Shown in pieces: positions 11,256 to 22,431 of a stretch of DNA of 64,000 nucleotides. The stretch is from NCBI RefSeq assembly GCF_009829915.1, contig NZ_SZZW01000004.1:62001-126000 (forward strand), written 5' to 3'. A program made the translations under genes and the position numbers. This DNA comes from Pantoea sp. Nvir (lineage in GTDB: Bacteria; Pseudomonadota; Gammaproteobacteria; Enterobacterales; Enterobacteriaceae). Below the pieces are notes generated by a model, which worked only from the letters and a program-made list of their open reading frames with translations, did not search any database and was not told the origin of the DNA. How positions within the stretch are numbered: position 1 is the first letter of the stretch; the number at the start of each line of letters is the position of its first letter.

Positions 11256-12313
11256 TGAGTGGAAAACGTTTGATGGTGATGGCGGGAGGAACGGGTGGTC
11301 ATGTGTTCCCCGGTCTAACCGTTGCTCATCATTTAATGGAGCAGGGGTGGCAGGTTCGCTGGCTTGGTACTATTGATAGGATGGAAGCAGATTTAGTACC
11401 AAAACATGCTATTGATATAGAATTTATTCACATCAATGGGTTGCGAGATAAAGGCTTAAAAGCACTGTTGTTAGCATCGATGCAAATTTTCAATGCATTG
11501 TATCAAGCACGTACCATTGTACGGGCGTGGAAACCTGATGTTGTGCTGGGTATGGGCGGGTATGTTTCAGGACCCGGTTGCTTGGCGGCTTGGAGCTGCG
11601 GCGTTCCCGTAGTACTGCATGAACAGAATAGAATTGCCGGGTTTACTAATAAATGCTTAGAGAATATTGCAAGTAAAGTGTTGCAGGCTTTTCCAGGCGC
11701 GTTTCCGTACGCAGACGTAGTGGGTAATCCGGTACGCCCTAACGTGCTAAGGCTTTTACCTCCTGATCAGCGCTTCGCGAACCGCAGTGGTCCGATACGT
11801 GTGCTAGTGGTAGGAGGAAGCCAAGGCGCACATGTGCTAAATCAGACGCTGCCGCAGGTTGCAGCAGCGCTGCAAGACAGTATTATACTATGGCACCAGA
11901 CTGGTAACGGTGCTCGACTAGATGTGCTTAAGTCATATCAGAAGGTGGGTCAGCCTCAACATAAGGTAACGGAATTTATTAGTGATATGGCGGCTGCTTA
12001 CGCTTGGGCCGATATAGTGGTTTGTCGATCTGGTGCGCTAACTGTCAGTGAAATTGCTGCCGCTGGATTACCGGCAATTTTCGTGCCGTTTCAACACAAA
12101 GATCGTCAGCAATACTGGAATGCTCTGCCGCTGGAAAAAGCAGGAGCAGCTAAAATTTTTGAGCAATCGCAATTTACCGCTGATGCTATATCGAAAACTT
12201 TGTCCCGCTGGGACCGTTCCATCCTATTTAATATGGCTGTAAAAGCCCGTCAGGAGGCTATTCTCGATGCAACCGAACGGGTTGCTCTAGAAGTAGCACG
12301 CGTTGCAAAGTGA
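11255..12313 (+). CDS. murG: UDP-GlcNAc:lipid I N-acetylglucosaminyltransferase
   Basis: Peripheral membrane enzyme on the cytoplasmic face that converts lipid I to lipid II. The GT-B fold glycine-rich motifs are visible: [11 protein letters not shown] at residues 10-20 and [12 protein letters not shown] near 190. The UDP-GlcNAc pocket has [21 protein letters not shown] followed by KDRQQYWNA. Length is 352, against 355 in E. coli. It is translationally coupled to ftsW. A strong hairpin follows before murC. Confidence 0.96.
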   Translation: MSGKRLMVMAGGTGGHVFPGLTVAHHLMEQGWQVRWLGTIDRMEADLVPKHAIDIEFIHINGLRDKGLKALLLASMQIFNALYQARTIVRAWKPDVVLGMGGYVSGPGCLAAWSCGVPVVLHEQNRIAGFTNKCLENIASKVLQAFPGAFPYADVVGNPVRPNVLRLLPPDQRFANRSGPIRVLVVGGSQGAHVLNQTLPQVAAALQDSIILWHQTGNGARLDVLKSYQKVGQPQHKVTEFISDMAAAYAWADIVVCRSGALTVSEIAAAGLPAIFVPFQHKDRQQYWNALPLEKAGAAKIFEQSQFTADAISKTLSRWDRSILFNMAVKARQEAILDATERVALEVARVAK

Positions 12314-12320
12314 CAAATCA

Positions 12321-12356
12321 CTATACCTTTGTTGGTAAAGGCTAGCAAAGGTATAG
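12321..12356 (+). other. Perfect 11-bp hairpin between murG and murC
   Basis: CTATACCTTTG at 12321-12331 is the exact reverse complement of CAAAGGTATAG at 12346-12356, with a 14-base loop. No T-run follows, so it is not a classical intrinsic terminator. It sits inside an otherwise gapless operon and could be an RNA processing or stability element, or a weak attenuator. Function is unknown. Confidence 0.6.
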
Positions 12357-12382
12357 CGTAGGATAATAGGTAACTAAGAGTA

Positions 12383-13858
12383 ATGAATACAAAACAACTA
12401 ACAGCACTTCGTTCAATTGTACCGGAGATGCGTTGCGTTCGTCATATTCATTTCGTCGGCATTGGCGGTGCAGGTATGGGGGGTATCGCGGAGGTGCTAG
12501 CAAATGAGGGTTACCATATTAGTGGTTCTGATCTGGTACAGAATGCGGTGACCCAGCATCTGGCGTCTATAGGTGCTACGATCTATTTTAACCATAGCCC
12601 GGAAAACGTAACTAATGCCAGCGTGGTAGTAGTTTCCAGTGCGGTAATGCAGGATAACCCCGAGCTGGTTGCAGCGTTTAAACAGCGTATTCCGGTGATT
12701 CGTCGCGCAGAGATGCTGGCGGAACTGATGCGTTTTCGTTATGGGATCGCCATTGCTGGAACGCACGGTAAAACTACCACAACTGCCTTGGTATCAAGTA
12801 TTTACGCTGAAGGAGGCCTAGATCCTACTTTCATCAATGGCGGACTAGTTAAAGCTGCAGGTACGCACGCGCGTCTGGGCAGCAGCCGCTACTTAATTGT
12901 AGAAGCGGATGAGAGCGACGCCTCTTTTCTACATTTGCAGCCGATGGTGGCAGTCGTGACTAATATTGAAGCCGACCATATGGATACTTATCAGGGCGAT
13001 TTCGCAAACCTGAAGGAGACTTTTATTAATTTTTTACATAACCTTCCGTTCTATGGGCGTGCAGTGATGTGTATTGACGATGTAGTGATCCGCAGTCTCA
13101 TCTCTCATATTGGGCGTCAGATCACAACTTACGGTTTCAGTGAAGACGCTGACGTTCGCATTGAGCACTATAAGCAGAGCGGTGCACTCGGACGCTTTAG
13201 GTTGGTACGTCATAACAAGCCACCCCTACAGATAACTTTAAACGCACCGGGCCGTCATAATGCACTAAATGCTACGGCAGCGGTCGCGGTAGCGAGTGAA
13301 GAGGGAATTGATGATAGGGCGATACTCCATGCTTTAGAAAACTTCCAGGGCACGGGGCGTCGTTTTGACGTGCTAGGTGAATTTTCGACAGCTTTAATAA
13401 ATGGCAATGAAGGAAAAGCAATTTTAGTAGATGACTATGGCCATCATCCCACCGAAGTGGATGCTACTATTAAGACAGCACGTGCGGGATGGCCTGATAA
13501 AAAGTTGTTAATGATTTTTCAACCACATCGTTATACACGTACTCGCGATCTTTTTGATGATTTTACTAACGTACTAGGACAAGTCGACGTGTTATTAATG
13601 CTAGATGTCTATTGCGCGGGTGAGCGACCGATTCCAGGTGCAGATAGCCTAGCACTGTGCCGTTCTATTCGCGAACACGGCCAGGTAGATCCGGTGCTGG
13701 TGCCTGAGCATGATGCGCTACCTGAAATATTGATACCTTTACTGTCCGGCAACGATCTAATTTTGGTACAGGGAGCTGGCAACATCAGTAAAGTGGCACG
13801 TAAGCTGGTGGAGTGTAAATTGCAGTTTGAGTGTAAAATAGAGGAAAGAGTGTCATGA
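12383..13858 (+). CDS. murC: UDP-N-acetylmuramate:L-alanine ligase
   Basis: First Mur ligase; adds L-alanine to UDP-MurNAc with ATP in the cytosol. It shows the N-terminal nucleotide-sugar motif [17 protein letters not shown], the ATP loop GTHGKTTTT near residue 130, NGGLVKAAG and [14 protein letters not shown]. Length 491 equals E. coli. Its stop overlaps by 4 bases the ATG of the ddlB relic, preserving the ancestral overlap. Confidence 0.97.
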   Translation: MNTKQLTALRSIVPEMRCVRHIHFVGIGGAGMGGIAEVLANEGYHISGSDLVQNAVTQHLASIGATIYFNHSPENVTNASVVVVSSAVMQDNPELVAAFKQRIPVIRRAEMLAELMRFRYGIAIAGTHGKTTTTALVSSIYAEGGLDPTFINGGLVKAAGTHARLGSSRYLIVEADESDASFLHLQPMVAVVTNIEADHMDTYQGDFANLKETFINFLHNLPFYGRAVMCIDDVVIRSLISHIGRQITTYGFSEDADVRIEHYKQSGALGRFRLVRHNKPPLQITLNAPGRHNALNATAAVAVASEEGIDDRAILHALENFQGTGRRFDVLGEFSTALINGNEGKAILVDDYGHHPTEVDATIKTARAGWPDKKLLMIFQPHRYTRTRDLFDDFTNVLGQVDVLLMLDVYCAGERPIPGADSLALCRSIREHGQVDPVLVPEHDALPEILIPLLSGNDLILVQGAGNISKVARKLVECKLQFECKIEERVS

Positions 13859-14611
13859 TTGATAAAATCACTGTCTTCAAGAGTAATACATTAGCAAAAT
13901 GCAATATTTTTGCACTGATGATACTGAAAAAATAGGTTTTTAATGATGCTGCTGCTATCTGTAGGCGATGACGTCAGCTATCATCATAAGGAAGCTACGC
14001 AGCGAGCCTATTTGACGAGAGTATGGTTTGCTTTATGGGAATTTTTCCTGGATGTTGATTCAATTATACCAGGTAGATCTAAAGGCGAAAATTTGTGACC
14101 CCATGGAGCGTCTCAAATTGCTACTCTACTTTGAGTCTAGCGGTAAATACTCACGCTTTAGTGTTAGTTTTAAGTTCGATTCGCTGCTGAGCAGCGCTGA
14201 ATATAGCATCCAGTCATATGAAAAACCTTTTCATCGAAGTTTTTCTTTGTTGTGTAGAGTACACAGTTCACAACATAGGAAAGTAGAGTCTAATGTTGAT
14301 AATTATTTAAATTAATAGCTAGTTATACAACTATGGAGCTATATATATCTGATTATACGGAGTATTTGTTCATAACTGAATTAAACACAGCTCTGGCAGT
14401 GAATCTGCAGCTGGTGACGAAAGTATGGCGCGTGCTGAGCGGTAGCATGTGGAGAAGCTTAAGTACGATACCGGGCAGTAGAGGTAATTTTCAGCTACCT
14501 GAGGTAGAGGTACCAATCATGACTAGTCATAGCTCTGTGCTAACAGTCGCTATGGAAGATATGATAAGCATCTCCTGTTTAATAAAGTATATTCTGGAGC
14601 TGGCTAACTGA
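13855..14611 (+). pseudogene. ddlB: Relic of ddlB, D-alanine:D-alanine ligase
   Basis: Begins MIDKITVF, matching MTDKIAVL of DdlB, but reaches a stop after 26 codons. Much of the 3' third stays open from 14333 to 14611. There NLQLVTKVW aligns with NLQALVLKAW, GNFQLPEVEVPIMTSHS with GQFYLLEANTSPGMTSHS, and the end YILELAN with VRILELAD. Total length is about 757 bases against 921 in E. coli, so about 160 bases are deleted. The catalytic ATP-grasp residues of the C-terminal part (the LLEANTSPG region) are changed, so a functional product is not expected. Neighbours murC and ftsQ are intact. Confidence 0.88.
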
Positions 14612-14612
14612 T

Positions 14613-15428
14613 ATGTCACAAGCGGCACTGAACGTAAGGCACACCGAATCTCAGGAGCAGGAGAGAAAACAACGTAACAATGGAACAAAGCTCTTTGACA
14701 TCTTTTTTTTACTGATAGTAATCGGGATCATGATTTTTAGTGGACTGCTAATACTAAAGTGGATGAACAACTTATTACGGCTACCTGATTCACGGCTGAT
14801 AGTGACTTGTGAAACCCATTACACCACTGACAATGATATTCGCCAAGCTATTTTGGCATCAGGTACACCGGGAACATTTATATCACAGGATATAAATGTT
14901 ATCCAGAAACAGATTAAAAGGCTCCCGTGGATTAAACAGGTTAGCGTGCGCAAACAGTGGCCGGACAAACTGAAGATCCATTTGGTAGAGTATGTGCCGA
15001 TGGCACGTTGGAATGATTTGCATATGGTAGATTCAGAGGGTATTTCCTTCAGCGTGCCCGTCCGCCATTTCAGTAAAGAGACCATGCCGATGCTATACGG
15101 CCCAGAAGGGAGCGAGAAAGAGGTGTTGGTAGGTTACCACAGTATGAACAACTTGCTAAAAGCTAATAAGCTTATCCTAAAGGTAGCATCGATGACAGCG
15201 CGGAGGTCATGGCAATTAGTCACCAGTGACGATATACGTATAGAGCTAGGGCGTGACGAGACTATGAAACGTCTGAAACGATTTACTGAAATTTATTCAG
15301 TGTTACAGCAGCAGGGGAAGAACGATCACAAACGTCTCAGTTATGTTGATTTGCGATACGCATCTGGAGCAGCCGTGGGCTGGATTCCAGTACCTGTAGA
15401 ACCTGTGGAGCTGCAGGATAGTAATTAG
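14613..15428 (+). CDS. ftsQ: Cell division protein FtsQ
   Basis: Bitopic inner-membrane divisome protein that joins FtsL and FtsB. A cytoplasmic tail ([11 protein letters not shown]) is followed by one membrane segment at about 29-48, a POTRA domain ([17 protein letters not shown]) and the beta domain with [23 protein letters not shown], nearly identical to E. coli. Length 271 against 276. The eight-T run at 14703-14710 lies in the membrane segment codons and the frame is intact. It starts directly after the ddlB relic, so it is likely co-transcribed through the dead gene. Confidence 0.96.
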   Translation: MSQAALNVRHTESQEQERKQRNNGTKLFDIFFLLIVIGIMIFSGLLILKWMNNLLRLPDSRLIVTCETHYTTDNDIRQAILASGTPGTFISQDINVIQKQIKRLPWIKQVSVRKQWPDKLKIHLVEYVPMARWNDLHMVDSEGISFSVPVRHFSKETMPMLYGPEGSEKEVLVGYHSMNNLLKANKLILKVASMTARRSWQLVTSDDIRIELGRDETMKRLKRFTEIYSVLQQQGKNDHKRLSYVDLRYASGAAVGWIPVPVEPVELQDSN

Positions 15429-15454
15429 TAATAGAATTAGGCACAGGCTAATAA

Positions 15455-16717
15455 ATGATCAAGGCAACGGACACAAAACTGATAGTAGGACTTGAAGTGG
15501 GCACTGTGAAGGTCGCCGCCTTGGTTGGGGAAGTTCTGCCCGATGGTATGGTCAACATTATTGGGGTGGGCAGTTACCCGTCTCGTGGTATGGACAAAGG
15601 TGGTGTTAATGATCTGGAGTCGGTGGTGAAGTGCGTGCAATGTGCTATTAATCAAGCCGAAATTATGGCGAATTGCCGAATTTCATCCGTTTACCTTGCG
15701 TTATCAGGCAAACATATCAGCTGTCAGAATGAAATAGGGATAGTACCGATTTGCGAAGAAGAAGTGACTAAAGATGATGTAGAAAATGTTGTACACACTG
15801 CGAAGTCAGTACGTGTGCGTGATGAGCACCGCATCCTGCATGTTATTCCTCAAGAATACGCTATCGATGATCAGGAAGGCATTAAGAATCCGGTTGGATT
15901 GACTGGCGTTCGTATGAAGGCAAAAGTCCATCTGATTACATGTCATAATGATATGGTAAAAAATATCGTTAAAGCTGTTGAACTTTGTGGAGTAAAAGTC
16001 GATCAACTGATTTTTGCCGGCCTAGCGTCTAGCTTCGCTGTACTAACAGAGGATGAACGTGAGATCGGAGTATGTGTTATCGACGTTGGTGGCGGTACAA
16101 TGGATATTACAGTCTATACAGGTGGTGCACTTCGCCATACTAAAGTTATCCCTTATGCGGGGAATGTGGTGACTAGTGATATCGCTTATGCTTTCGGAAC
16201 ACCACAGACAGATGCAGAAGCTGTTAAAATACGCTATGGCTGTGCGCTAGGTTCGCTAGTTAGCAAAGGTGACACTATCGAAATACCTAGCATAGGCGGA
16301 CGTCCCATACGCAGTTTGCAACGACAGATGTTGGCCGAAGTGATCGAGCCACGTTACACCGAATTGCTGAACCTAGTCAATGATGAGATTCAGCAGCTAC
16401 AGGGACAATTATGTCAGCAGAGTGTCAAGCGCTATCTAGCAGCGGGGGTGGTATTAACTGGCGGTGCAGCACAGATTGAAGGACTAGTTGACTGTGCGCA
16501 ACGTGTATTTTACACACAGGTGCGTATTGGGTACCCGATGAATATTACGGGATTGATCGATGACGCTCAGAAACCTTATTACTCAACTGCAGTTGGGTTG
16601 CTACATTATGGCAGGGAGTCTCGTATGCATATGAATAGAAATATAGCAACAGGGAACCGCACATCAGTAGGAAACTGGTTCAAGAGAATCAATAGCTGGT
16701 TGAAAAAAGAATTTTAA
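15455..16717 (+). CDS. ftsA: Actin-like divisome protein FtsA
   Basis: Actin-family ATPase that tethers FtsZ to the inner membrane. It has the phosphate-binding motifs VGLEVGTVKVAALVGE near the N-terminus and VIDVGGGTMDITVY in the middle, and LTGGAAQIEGL towards the C-terminus. The C-terminal amphipathic membrane-targeting helix NWFKRINSWLKKEF is retained. Length 420 equals E. coli. It lies 26 bases after ftsQ and 72 before ftsZ. Confidence 0.97.
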   Translation: MIKATDTKLIVGLEVGTVKVAALVGEVLPDGMVNIIGVGSYPSRGMDKGGVNDLESVVKCVQCAINQAEIMANCRISSVYLALSGKHISCQNEIGIVPICEEEVTKDDVENVVHTAKSVRVRDEHRILHVIPQEYAIDDQEGIKNPVGLTGVRMKAKVHLITCHNDMVKNIVKAVELCGVKVDQLIFAGLASSFAVLTEDEREIGVCVIDVGGGTMDITVYTGGALRHTKVIPYAGNVVTSDIAYAFGTPQTDAEAVKIRYGCALGSLVSKGDTIEIPSIGGRPIRSLQRQMLAEVIEPRYTELLNLVNDEIQQLQGQLCQQSVKRYLAAGVVLTGGAAQIEGLVDCAQRVFYTQVRIGYPMNITGLIDDAQKPYYSTAVGLLHYGRESRMHMNRNIATGNRTSVGNWFKRINSWLKKEF

Positions 16718-16789
16718 TTTTTGAAAGGAGACTATTCTGACATTATTATTTATGGTCTCCAGTTAATAGGCACATAACGGAGAAAAATC

Positions 16790-17947
16790 ATGGTTGAACC
16801 GATGAAATTAACCAATGAGGCGGTGATTAAAGTCATCGGCGTCGGTGGCGGAGGTGGTAACGCTGTAGAGCACATGGTACGTGAACGTATCGAAGGTGTG
16901 GAGTTTTTTGCTGTAAACACCGATGCACAGGCTTTACGTAAAACAGCTGTTGGTCAAACTATCCAGATCGGTACTAGTATTACCAAAGGGTTGGGCGCAG
17001 GTGCAAATCCGGAAGTAGGTCGTACATCCGCAGAAGAGGATCGCGAAGCACTATGTTCTGCTCTAGAGGGATCAGATATGGTGTTTATTGCTGCTGGTAT
17101 GGGCGGCGGTACTGGTACCGGCGCTGCGCCAGTAGTAGCAGAAATAGCTAAAGACTTGAGCATTTTAACAGTCGCCGTAGTGACTAAACCATTTGATTTC
17201 GAAGGTAAAAAGCGTATGGCGTTTGCTGAACAAGGCATTGCTGAGCTATCGAAGCATGTAGACTCGCTGATTACTATTCCTAACGATAAATTGCTTAAAG
17301 TGCTTGGCCGCGGTATCTCTCTGCTTGATGCCTTCGGCGCGGCGAATGATGTATTAAAAGGCGCGGTACAGGGCATAGCTGAGCTTATTACCCGCCCAGG
17401 ACTGATGAACGTCGACTTTGCTGATGTGCGTGCCGTTATGTCCGAAATGGGATATGCCATGATGGGTTCTGGCGTCGCCTGTGGTGAAGACCGCGCAGAA
17501 GAATCAGCAGAAATAGCAATTTCAAGTCCTCTTCTAGAAGATATTGATCTTTCTGGAGCACGTGGCGTACTTGTCAATATTACTGCGGGATTTGATTTGC
17601 GTTTAGATGAATTCGAAACCGTAGGTAACACAATACGCACTTTTGCTTCCGACAACGCGACTGTAGTGATCGGTACTTCTCTACATCCAGAGATGAACGA
17701 CGAACTGCGCGTTACCGTGGTAGCAACCGGTATCGGTATGGATAATAGACCAGAAATGACAATGGTAACTAATAAGCCTTCCTGCCAGTCTGTTGTAGAC
17801 CACCCCTACCAACAGCATGGTATGCTGCCACTGCCAAAGGAGCAAACTCCATCGCCTAAGGTGGTAAATAATCAGAACGTGCAGTCGAATAAAGAGCCTG
17901 CTGATTACCTTGATATTCCAGCATTTTTGCGTAAGCAAGCTGATTAA
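16790..17947 (+). CDS. ftsZ: Tubulin-like cell division GTPase FtsZ
   Basis: Forms the Z ring that organises septation. The GTP-binding signature GGGTGTGAAPV, the N-terminal GVGGGGGNAVEHM and the T7 loop region NVDFADVRAVMSEMG are intact. The variable linker is about 70 residues. The conserved C-terminal peptide DYLDIPAFLRKQAD, which binds FtsA, ZipA and ZapD, is complete; zapD is retained further on. Length 385 against 383. A GGAGAC/GTCTCC dyad with a long loop lies in the ftsA-ftsZ gap; its meaning is unclear. Confidence 0.98.
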   Translation: MVEPMKLTNEAVIKVIGVGGGGGNAVEHMVRERIEGVEFFAVNTDAQALRKTAVGQTIQIGTSITKGLGAGANPEVGRTSAEEDREALCSALEGSDMVFIAAGMGGGTGTGAAPVVAEIAKDLSILTVAVVTKPFDFEGKKRMAFAEQGIAELSKHVDSLITIPNDKLLKVLGRGISLLDAFGAANDVLKGAVQGIAELITRPGLMNVDFADVRAVMSEMGYAMMGSGVACGEDRAEESAEIAISSPLLEDIDLSGARGVLVNITAGFDLRLDEFETVGNTIRTFASDNATVVIGTSLHPEMNDELRVTVVATGIGMDNRPEMTMVTNKPSCQSVVDHPYQQHGMLPLPKEQTPSPKVVNNQNVQSNKEPADYLDIPAFLRKQAD

Positions 17948-18048
17948 GAATTACCTGAGGATTAGAATTCTTCGCTCTTTGTGCTAAATTGTCCTCCCGT
18001 CGGTAAAGTATACTAGCGGTCGGATGGGTGATATTGCGAGATAATACG

Positions 18049-18966
18049 ATGATCAAACAAAGGACATTAAAACGTATTGTTCAGGCGACCGGTGTAGGGT
18101 TACATACCGGTAAAAAAGTTACGCTAACATTACGCCCTGCACAGGCAAATACCGGGGTCATCTATCGTCGTACTGATTTGAATCTACCGGTTGAGTTTCC
18201 GGCTGATGCAAAGTATGTGCGCGACACCATGCTGAGTACATGTCTGGTGAATGATGAAGGTGTACGTATTTCAACAGTTGAGCATTTGAATGCCGCTCTA
18301 GCTGGCTTAGGAATCGACAACGTTATTGTTGAAGTTAATGCACCCGAAGTTCCTATTATGGACGGCAGCGGTGCACCTTTTATCTATCTTCTAATGGATG
18401 CGGGAGTTGAACAACTTAATAGCGTGAAAAAATTTGTGCGCGTTAAGCAAGCAGTTCGTGTAGAAGATGGGGAAAAGTGGGCAGAGATTAAACCATATAA
18501 CGGCTTTTCTCTTGATTTTATTATTGATTTCGATCATCCGGCGATTGATTCCAGCTCTCAGCGTTATCAGCTGAACTTTTCTGCCGAATCCTTTGTGCGT
18601 CAAATTAGTCGTGCCCGTACATTTGGCTTTATGCGTGAAATCGAATACCTGCAATCTCAAGGTTTATGCTTGGGCGGTAGTCTGGATTGTGCTATTGGCC
18701 TTGATGATTTCCGCGTGTTGAACGAAGAAGGCTTGCGTTTTGAAGATGAATTTGTTCGTCATAAAATGCTCGACGCGATCGGTGATCTGTTTATGTGCGG
18801 ACACAATATTATTGGTGCATTTACCGCGTTTAAAGCAGGTCATGCATTAAATAATAAGCTGCTGCAGTCAGTTTTGGCTAAGGATGAAGCTTGGGAATGG
18901 GCCACCTTCGAAGACGAAGCTGAGCTGCCACTGACATTCAAGACGCCAAATCTGGTTTTGGCTTAA
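18049..18966 (+). CDS. lpxC: UDP-3-O-acyl-GlcNAc deacetylase
   Basis: Zn-dependent enzyme making the first committed step of lipid A synthesis, so the outer membrane probably still carries lipid A. I chose ATG 18049 ([21 protein letters not shown]), which gives 305 residues, the E. coli length; the ATG at 18028 adds a non-conserved heptapeptide. The Zn ligands lie in [12 protein letters not shown] and [15 protein letters not shown], and [10 protein letters not shown] carries the catalytic histidine region. The C-terminus [11 protein letters not shown] is complete. Confidence 0.97.
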   Translation: MIKQRTLKRIVQATGVGLHTGKKVTLTLRPAQANTGVIYRRTDLNLPVEFPADAKYVRDTMLSTCLVNDEGVRISTVEHLNAALAGLGIDNVIVEVNAPEVPIMDGSGAPFIYLLMDAGVEQLNSVKKFVRVKQAVRVEDGEKWAEIKPYNGFSLDFIIDFDHPAIDSSSQRYQLNFSAESFVRQISRARTFGFMREIEYLQSQGLCLGGSLDCAIGLDDFRVLNEEGLRFEDEFVRHKMLDAIGDLFMCGHNIIGAFTAFKAGHALNNKLLQSVLAKDEAWEWATFEDEAELPLTFKTPNLVLA

Positions 18967-19288
18967 TGGACCTGGAATATTATTAAATGGCTGGGTATGC
19001 TGACGATACCTACCCGTTCAGCGGCACTGGCTGTTTCTTATTATATCCTTTTAAAGGATTGAAAATCCACACAATGTATCGTAACAAAAGATACAATGCT
19101 GTTGAAATACTAGATAAATGCTCAAATTTTAGCTTAAAGCTGCCTTAGATACATTAAATACACTGATGTGGCAACTCTACATTGATGCTAATATCGTGCA
19201 GGCACTTTTAAAAAGATGAGTATCTTATCTCGTGATAGGTGGTAACCCACTAACAAAAATGCGATTGTTGATTCGCAACGGAATATTT
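18967..19288. other. lpxC-secM gap without a gene
   Basis: About 320 bases with no supported reading frame. The stretch directly after lpxC (18998-19017) has a weak GGTAT/ATACC dyad that could mark the end of the dcw transcript, without a T-run. Nothing else is recognised. Confidence 0.4.
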
Positions 19289-19668
19289 GTGATCGGATTT
19301 TTTTTACGCTGGCAACAAGTAGGCAGGCGCTGTTTCTGGATTCATCTCCTGGGGGGGATAGTGGGGTCCAGCTTCAGCTTGCCCGTTTGTGCACGAGGCT
19401 TACTCAAGCCCAGCACTTCATCTAAATCAACTTCCAGTGGCTTATTTACCGATAATGCTGCACATTTTGATCATCTACTGTGTAGGCAAAAAAAACAATA
19501 TGCCTTCCTATTTTTACTATTGATTATTGGTATCAGTATGCTTTTTGCACCTTTATCATCCGCCTTTACATTCACGTTATCGTACTTTTATTACTGCTTG
19601 ATCGGAGTAGTAAAACCCATACAGACCGAGTTGGACCAGGTACGAACTTGTCCGAAATACTTTTTTAA
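19289..19668 (+). pseudogene. secM: secM, secretion monitor, frameshifted at an A8 tract and shortened
   Basis: SecM is a secreted nascent peptide whose stalling regulates secA. From GTG 19289 the protein reads MIGFFLRWQQVGRRCFWIHLLGG, aligned with [23 protein letters not shown] of E. coli, including the signal-peptide core. At the eight-A run 19488-19495 the homology jumps to the -1 frame, which reads FTIDYWYQYAF against YSVDYWHQHAI and stops at 19668. One extra A would restore about 126 residues, against 170. The arrest motif FxxxxWIxxxxGIRAGP is not clearly present; only DRVGP occurs near its place. Probably inactive, possibly rescued by slippage. Confidence 0.75.
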
Positions 19669-19722
19669 ATACCTTTTCCATTATCCCAGTAACCAAGAGG
19701 CGGTTGAATTGAGATTTTTTTC

Positions 19723-22431
19723 ATGTTAATCAAGTTATTAACAAAATTATTTGGCAGCAGTAACGATCGTACTTTACGCCGTATGCGTAAAACTGTAGAC
19801 GTTATTAATAAAATGGAAGTGGATTTTGAGAAACTCTCAGACAAAGATCTGAAGACAAAAAGCCACGAGTTTCGCGAACGGTTACAAAAGGGAGAATCGC
19901 TAGAAAGCCTAATTTCGGAAGCTTTTGCTACCGTACGCGAAGCAAGTAAACGCGTTTTTGGTATGCGCCACTTTGATGTACAGTTGATCGGCGGCATGGT
20001 GCTCAATGATTGCTGTATTGCAGAAATGCGTACTGGTGAAGGTAAAACTCTGACTGCGACGCTACCGGCCTATCTGAATGCTTTGACTGGCAAAGGAGTG
20101 CACGTCGTGACCGTTAATGACTATTTGGCGCAACGTGATGCAGAAAACAACCGCCCGCTATTTGAATTCCTTGGTCTGAGTGTTGGCATTAATCTACAGG
20201 GTATGTCATCTGCGGCAAAACGTGCAGCCTACGCATCGGATATTACCTATGGTACTAACAATGAATATGGTTTTGACTATCTACGTGATAACATGGCTTT
20301 TAGCCCGGAAGCGCGTGTACAGCGCAAGTTACACTATGCTCTGATAGATGAAGTAGACTCTATATTAATTGATGAAGCACGTACGCCGCTGATTATTTCT
20401 GGGCCAGCTGAGGATAGTTCTGAGCTCTATTTGAAGGTCAATGACATTATTCCAAATCTAGCACGTCAAGAGAAAGAAGATTCTGACACATTTCAGGGTA
20501 AAGGAGATTTCTGGGTTGATGAAAAAACACGTCAGGTACATATGACCGAGCGTGGTCTAGTTAAATTAGAAGAGTTGCTAGTTAGCAAAGGCATTATGGA
20601 TCATGATGCATTACTATACTCAACAAATAACATCATTTTAATGCATCACGTTACTGCGGCTTTACGTGCTCATGCGCTCTTTATGCGTGACGTAGACTAT
20701 ATTGTGAAAGATGGCGAGGTGGTCATCGTTGACGAGCACACTGGACGTACTATGCACGGTCGTCGCTGGTCTGATGGTTTACACCAGGCGGTGGAAGCAA
20801 AAGAGGGCGTGGAGATTCAGAATGAGAACCAAACGCTAGCTTCTATTACCTTTCAAAACTACTTCCGTCTTTATGAGAAGCTGGCCGGTATGACCGGTAC
20901 AGCAGATACTGAAGCGTTTGAGTTCAACCTTATCTATAAGCGCGATACTATTGTGGTACCTACCAACCGTCCGATGGTGCGTCAAGATCTGCCCGATCTG
21001 GTTTATATGACAGAAAAAGAGAAGATTGACGCGATTATTGAAGATATTCGTAAGCGTATTGCAAAAGGTCAGCCGGTTCTAGTAGGTACTATTTCTATAG
21101 AGAAATCGGAAGTAGTCTCTAAAGAGTTAACGCGTGTAGGAATCAAACACAATGTGTTAAACGCTAAGTTCCACGCTCGTGAAGCAGATATTATAGCGCA
21201 AGCTGGTCAGCCCGGTACAGTCACCATCGCTACCAATATGGCAGGCCGTGGTACCGATATTGTGCTAGGTGGCAGCTGGCATGCAGAAGTTGCTAAGTTA
21301 ATAGAACCAACTGAAAAGCAAATTGAAGCGATTAAAAATGCGTGGCAGGTACGTTATAATACGGTATTAAACGCAGGCGGTCTTCATATTATCGGTACCG
21401 AACGCCATGAATCTCGTCGGATTGACAACCAGCTACGTGGCCGCGCTGGGCGTCAGGGCGATGCTGGTTCTTCTCGTTTCTATCTGTCAATGGAAGATGC
21501 GCTAATGCGTATCTTTACCTCAGACCGCGTCTCTAATATGATGCGTAAATTAGGTATGAAGCCTGGCGAAGCCATCGAGCATCCTTGGGTAACTAAAGCA
21601 ATCGCTAATGCGCAGCGTAAGGTAGAAAGCCGTAACTTTGATATTCGTAAGCAATTACTGGAGTATGACGACGTCGCGAACGATCAGCGTCGTGTCATTT
21701 ACAATCAGCGTAACGAACTGCTTAATGTTTCCGACGTGAGCGAAACCATCAATAGCATTCGCGAGGACGTATTCAAAGCAACCATCAATCACTATATTCC
21801 ACCTCACTCTCTAGAAGAAATATGGGACATAGCAGGTTTGGAAGAGCGTCTACGTAAAGACCTCTATCTTGATTTACCAATCGCTGAGTGGCTGAATAAG
21901 GAGCCTTCTCTTTCTGAAGAGACGATATACGATCGCATCATGACACGCGCACGTGAAAAATACGACAGCAAAGAAGAGATTATTGGTGCTGAAATGATGC
22001 GCAAATTGGAAAAAGGCGTAATGCTACAGACACTAGATTCATTGTGGAAAGAACATCTGGCAGCTATGGACTACCTACGTCAAGGTATCCAACTACGCGG
22101 CTATGCGCAGAAAGATCCGAAACAGGAGTATAAGCGGGAATCATTTTCTATGTTTGCAACTATGCTAGAATATCTAAAGTATGAAGTAGTGAGCACCCTG
22201 AATAAAGTTCAAGTACGTGTTCCGCAAGAGATAAAAGCAATGAAGCAGCAGTATATCACCACCGATACTCAGTATCTAGATCTGGCGCAACGGCAACTTA
22301 ATCACATTAACGATGAAACTCCAGTAGATTTGCTGGTAGTACAAAACGGAGATCATAAAGTAGGACGTAACGAACCTTGTCCGTGTAGCTCTGGCAAAAA
22401 ATATAAACAGTGTCATGGGAGACTGGGATGA
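19723..22431 (+). CDS. secA: Preprotein translocase ATPase SecA
   Basis: Motor of Sec-dependent export; works with SecYEG at the inner membrane. It carries Walker [12 protein letters not shown] near residue 107, the DEAD-type motif [16 protein letters not shown], the second nucleotide-binding domain ([35 protein letters not shown]) and the C-terminal zinc finger [14 protein letters not shown] for SecB and phospholipid binding. Length 902 against 901. Retained substrates in this window include DegP. Control by SecM is probably lost or altered. Confidence 0.98.
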   Translation: MLIKLLTKLFGSSNDRTLRRMRKTVDVINKMEVDFEKLSDKDLKTKSHEFRERLQKGESLESLISEAFATVREASKRVFGMRHFDVQLIGGMVLNDCCIAEMRTGEGKTLTATLPAYLNALTGKGVHVVTVNDYLAQRDAENNRPLFEFLGLSVGINLQGMSSAAKRAAYASDITYGTNNEYGFDYLRDNMAFSPEARVQRKLHYALIDEVDSILIDEARTPLIISGPAEDSSELYLKVNDIIPNLARQEKEDSDTFQGKGDFWVDEKTRQVHMTERGLVKLEELLVSKGIMDHDALLYSTNNIILMHHVTAALRAHALFMRDVDYIVKDGEVVIVDEHTGRTMHGRRWSDGLHQAVEAKEGVEIQNENQTLASITFQNYFRLYEKLAGMTGTADTEAFEFNLIYKRDTIVVPTNRPMVRQDLPDLVYMTEKEKIDAIIEDIRKRIAKGQPVLVGTISIEKSEVVSKELTRVGIKHNVLNAKFHAREADIIAQAGQPGTVTIATNMAGRGTDIVLGGSWHAEVAKLIEPTEKQIEAIKNAWQVRYNTVLNAGGLHIIGTERHESRRIDNQLRGRAGRQGDAGSSRFYLSMEDALMRIFTSDRVSNMMRKLGMKPGEAIEHPWVTKAIANAQRKVESRNFDIRKQLLEYDDVANDQRRVIYNQRNELLNVSDVSETINSIREDVFKATINHYIPPHSLEEIWDIAGLEERLRKDLYLDLPIAEWLNKEPSLSEETIYDRIMTRAREKYDSKEEIIGAEMMRKLEKGVMLQTLDSLWKEHLAAMDYLRQGIQLRGYAQKDPKQEYKRESFSMFATMLEYLKYEVVSTLNKVQVRVPQEIKAMKQQYITTDTQYLDLAQRQLNHINDETPVDLLVVQNGDHKVGRNEPCPCSSGKKYKQCHGRLG

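Noticed and set aside
14028-14315. 95-codon plus-strand frame as a new small gene
   Set aside because: It falls inside the ddlB relic between recognisable ddlB segments and matches no family; best explained as an out-of-frame piece of the dead gene.
16954-17655. 233-codon minus-strand frame opposite ftsZ
   Set aside because: A shadow produced by the codon usage of the strongly conserved ftsZ gene; low complexity, no homology.
19640-19665. SecM arrest motif retained as DRVGP
   Set aside because: Only R, G and P of GIRAGP align; the upstream FxxxxWI part is absent and spacing to the end differs, so I do not claim an arrest sequence.
19232-19729. 165-codon frame as a new membrane protein
   Set aside because: The first part is SecM; the hydrophobic second part arises from reading secM in the wrong frame after the eight-A run.
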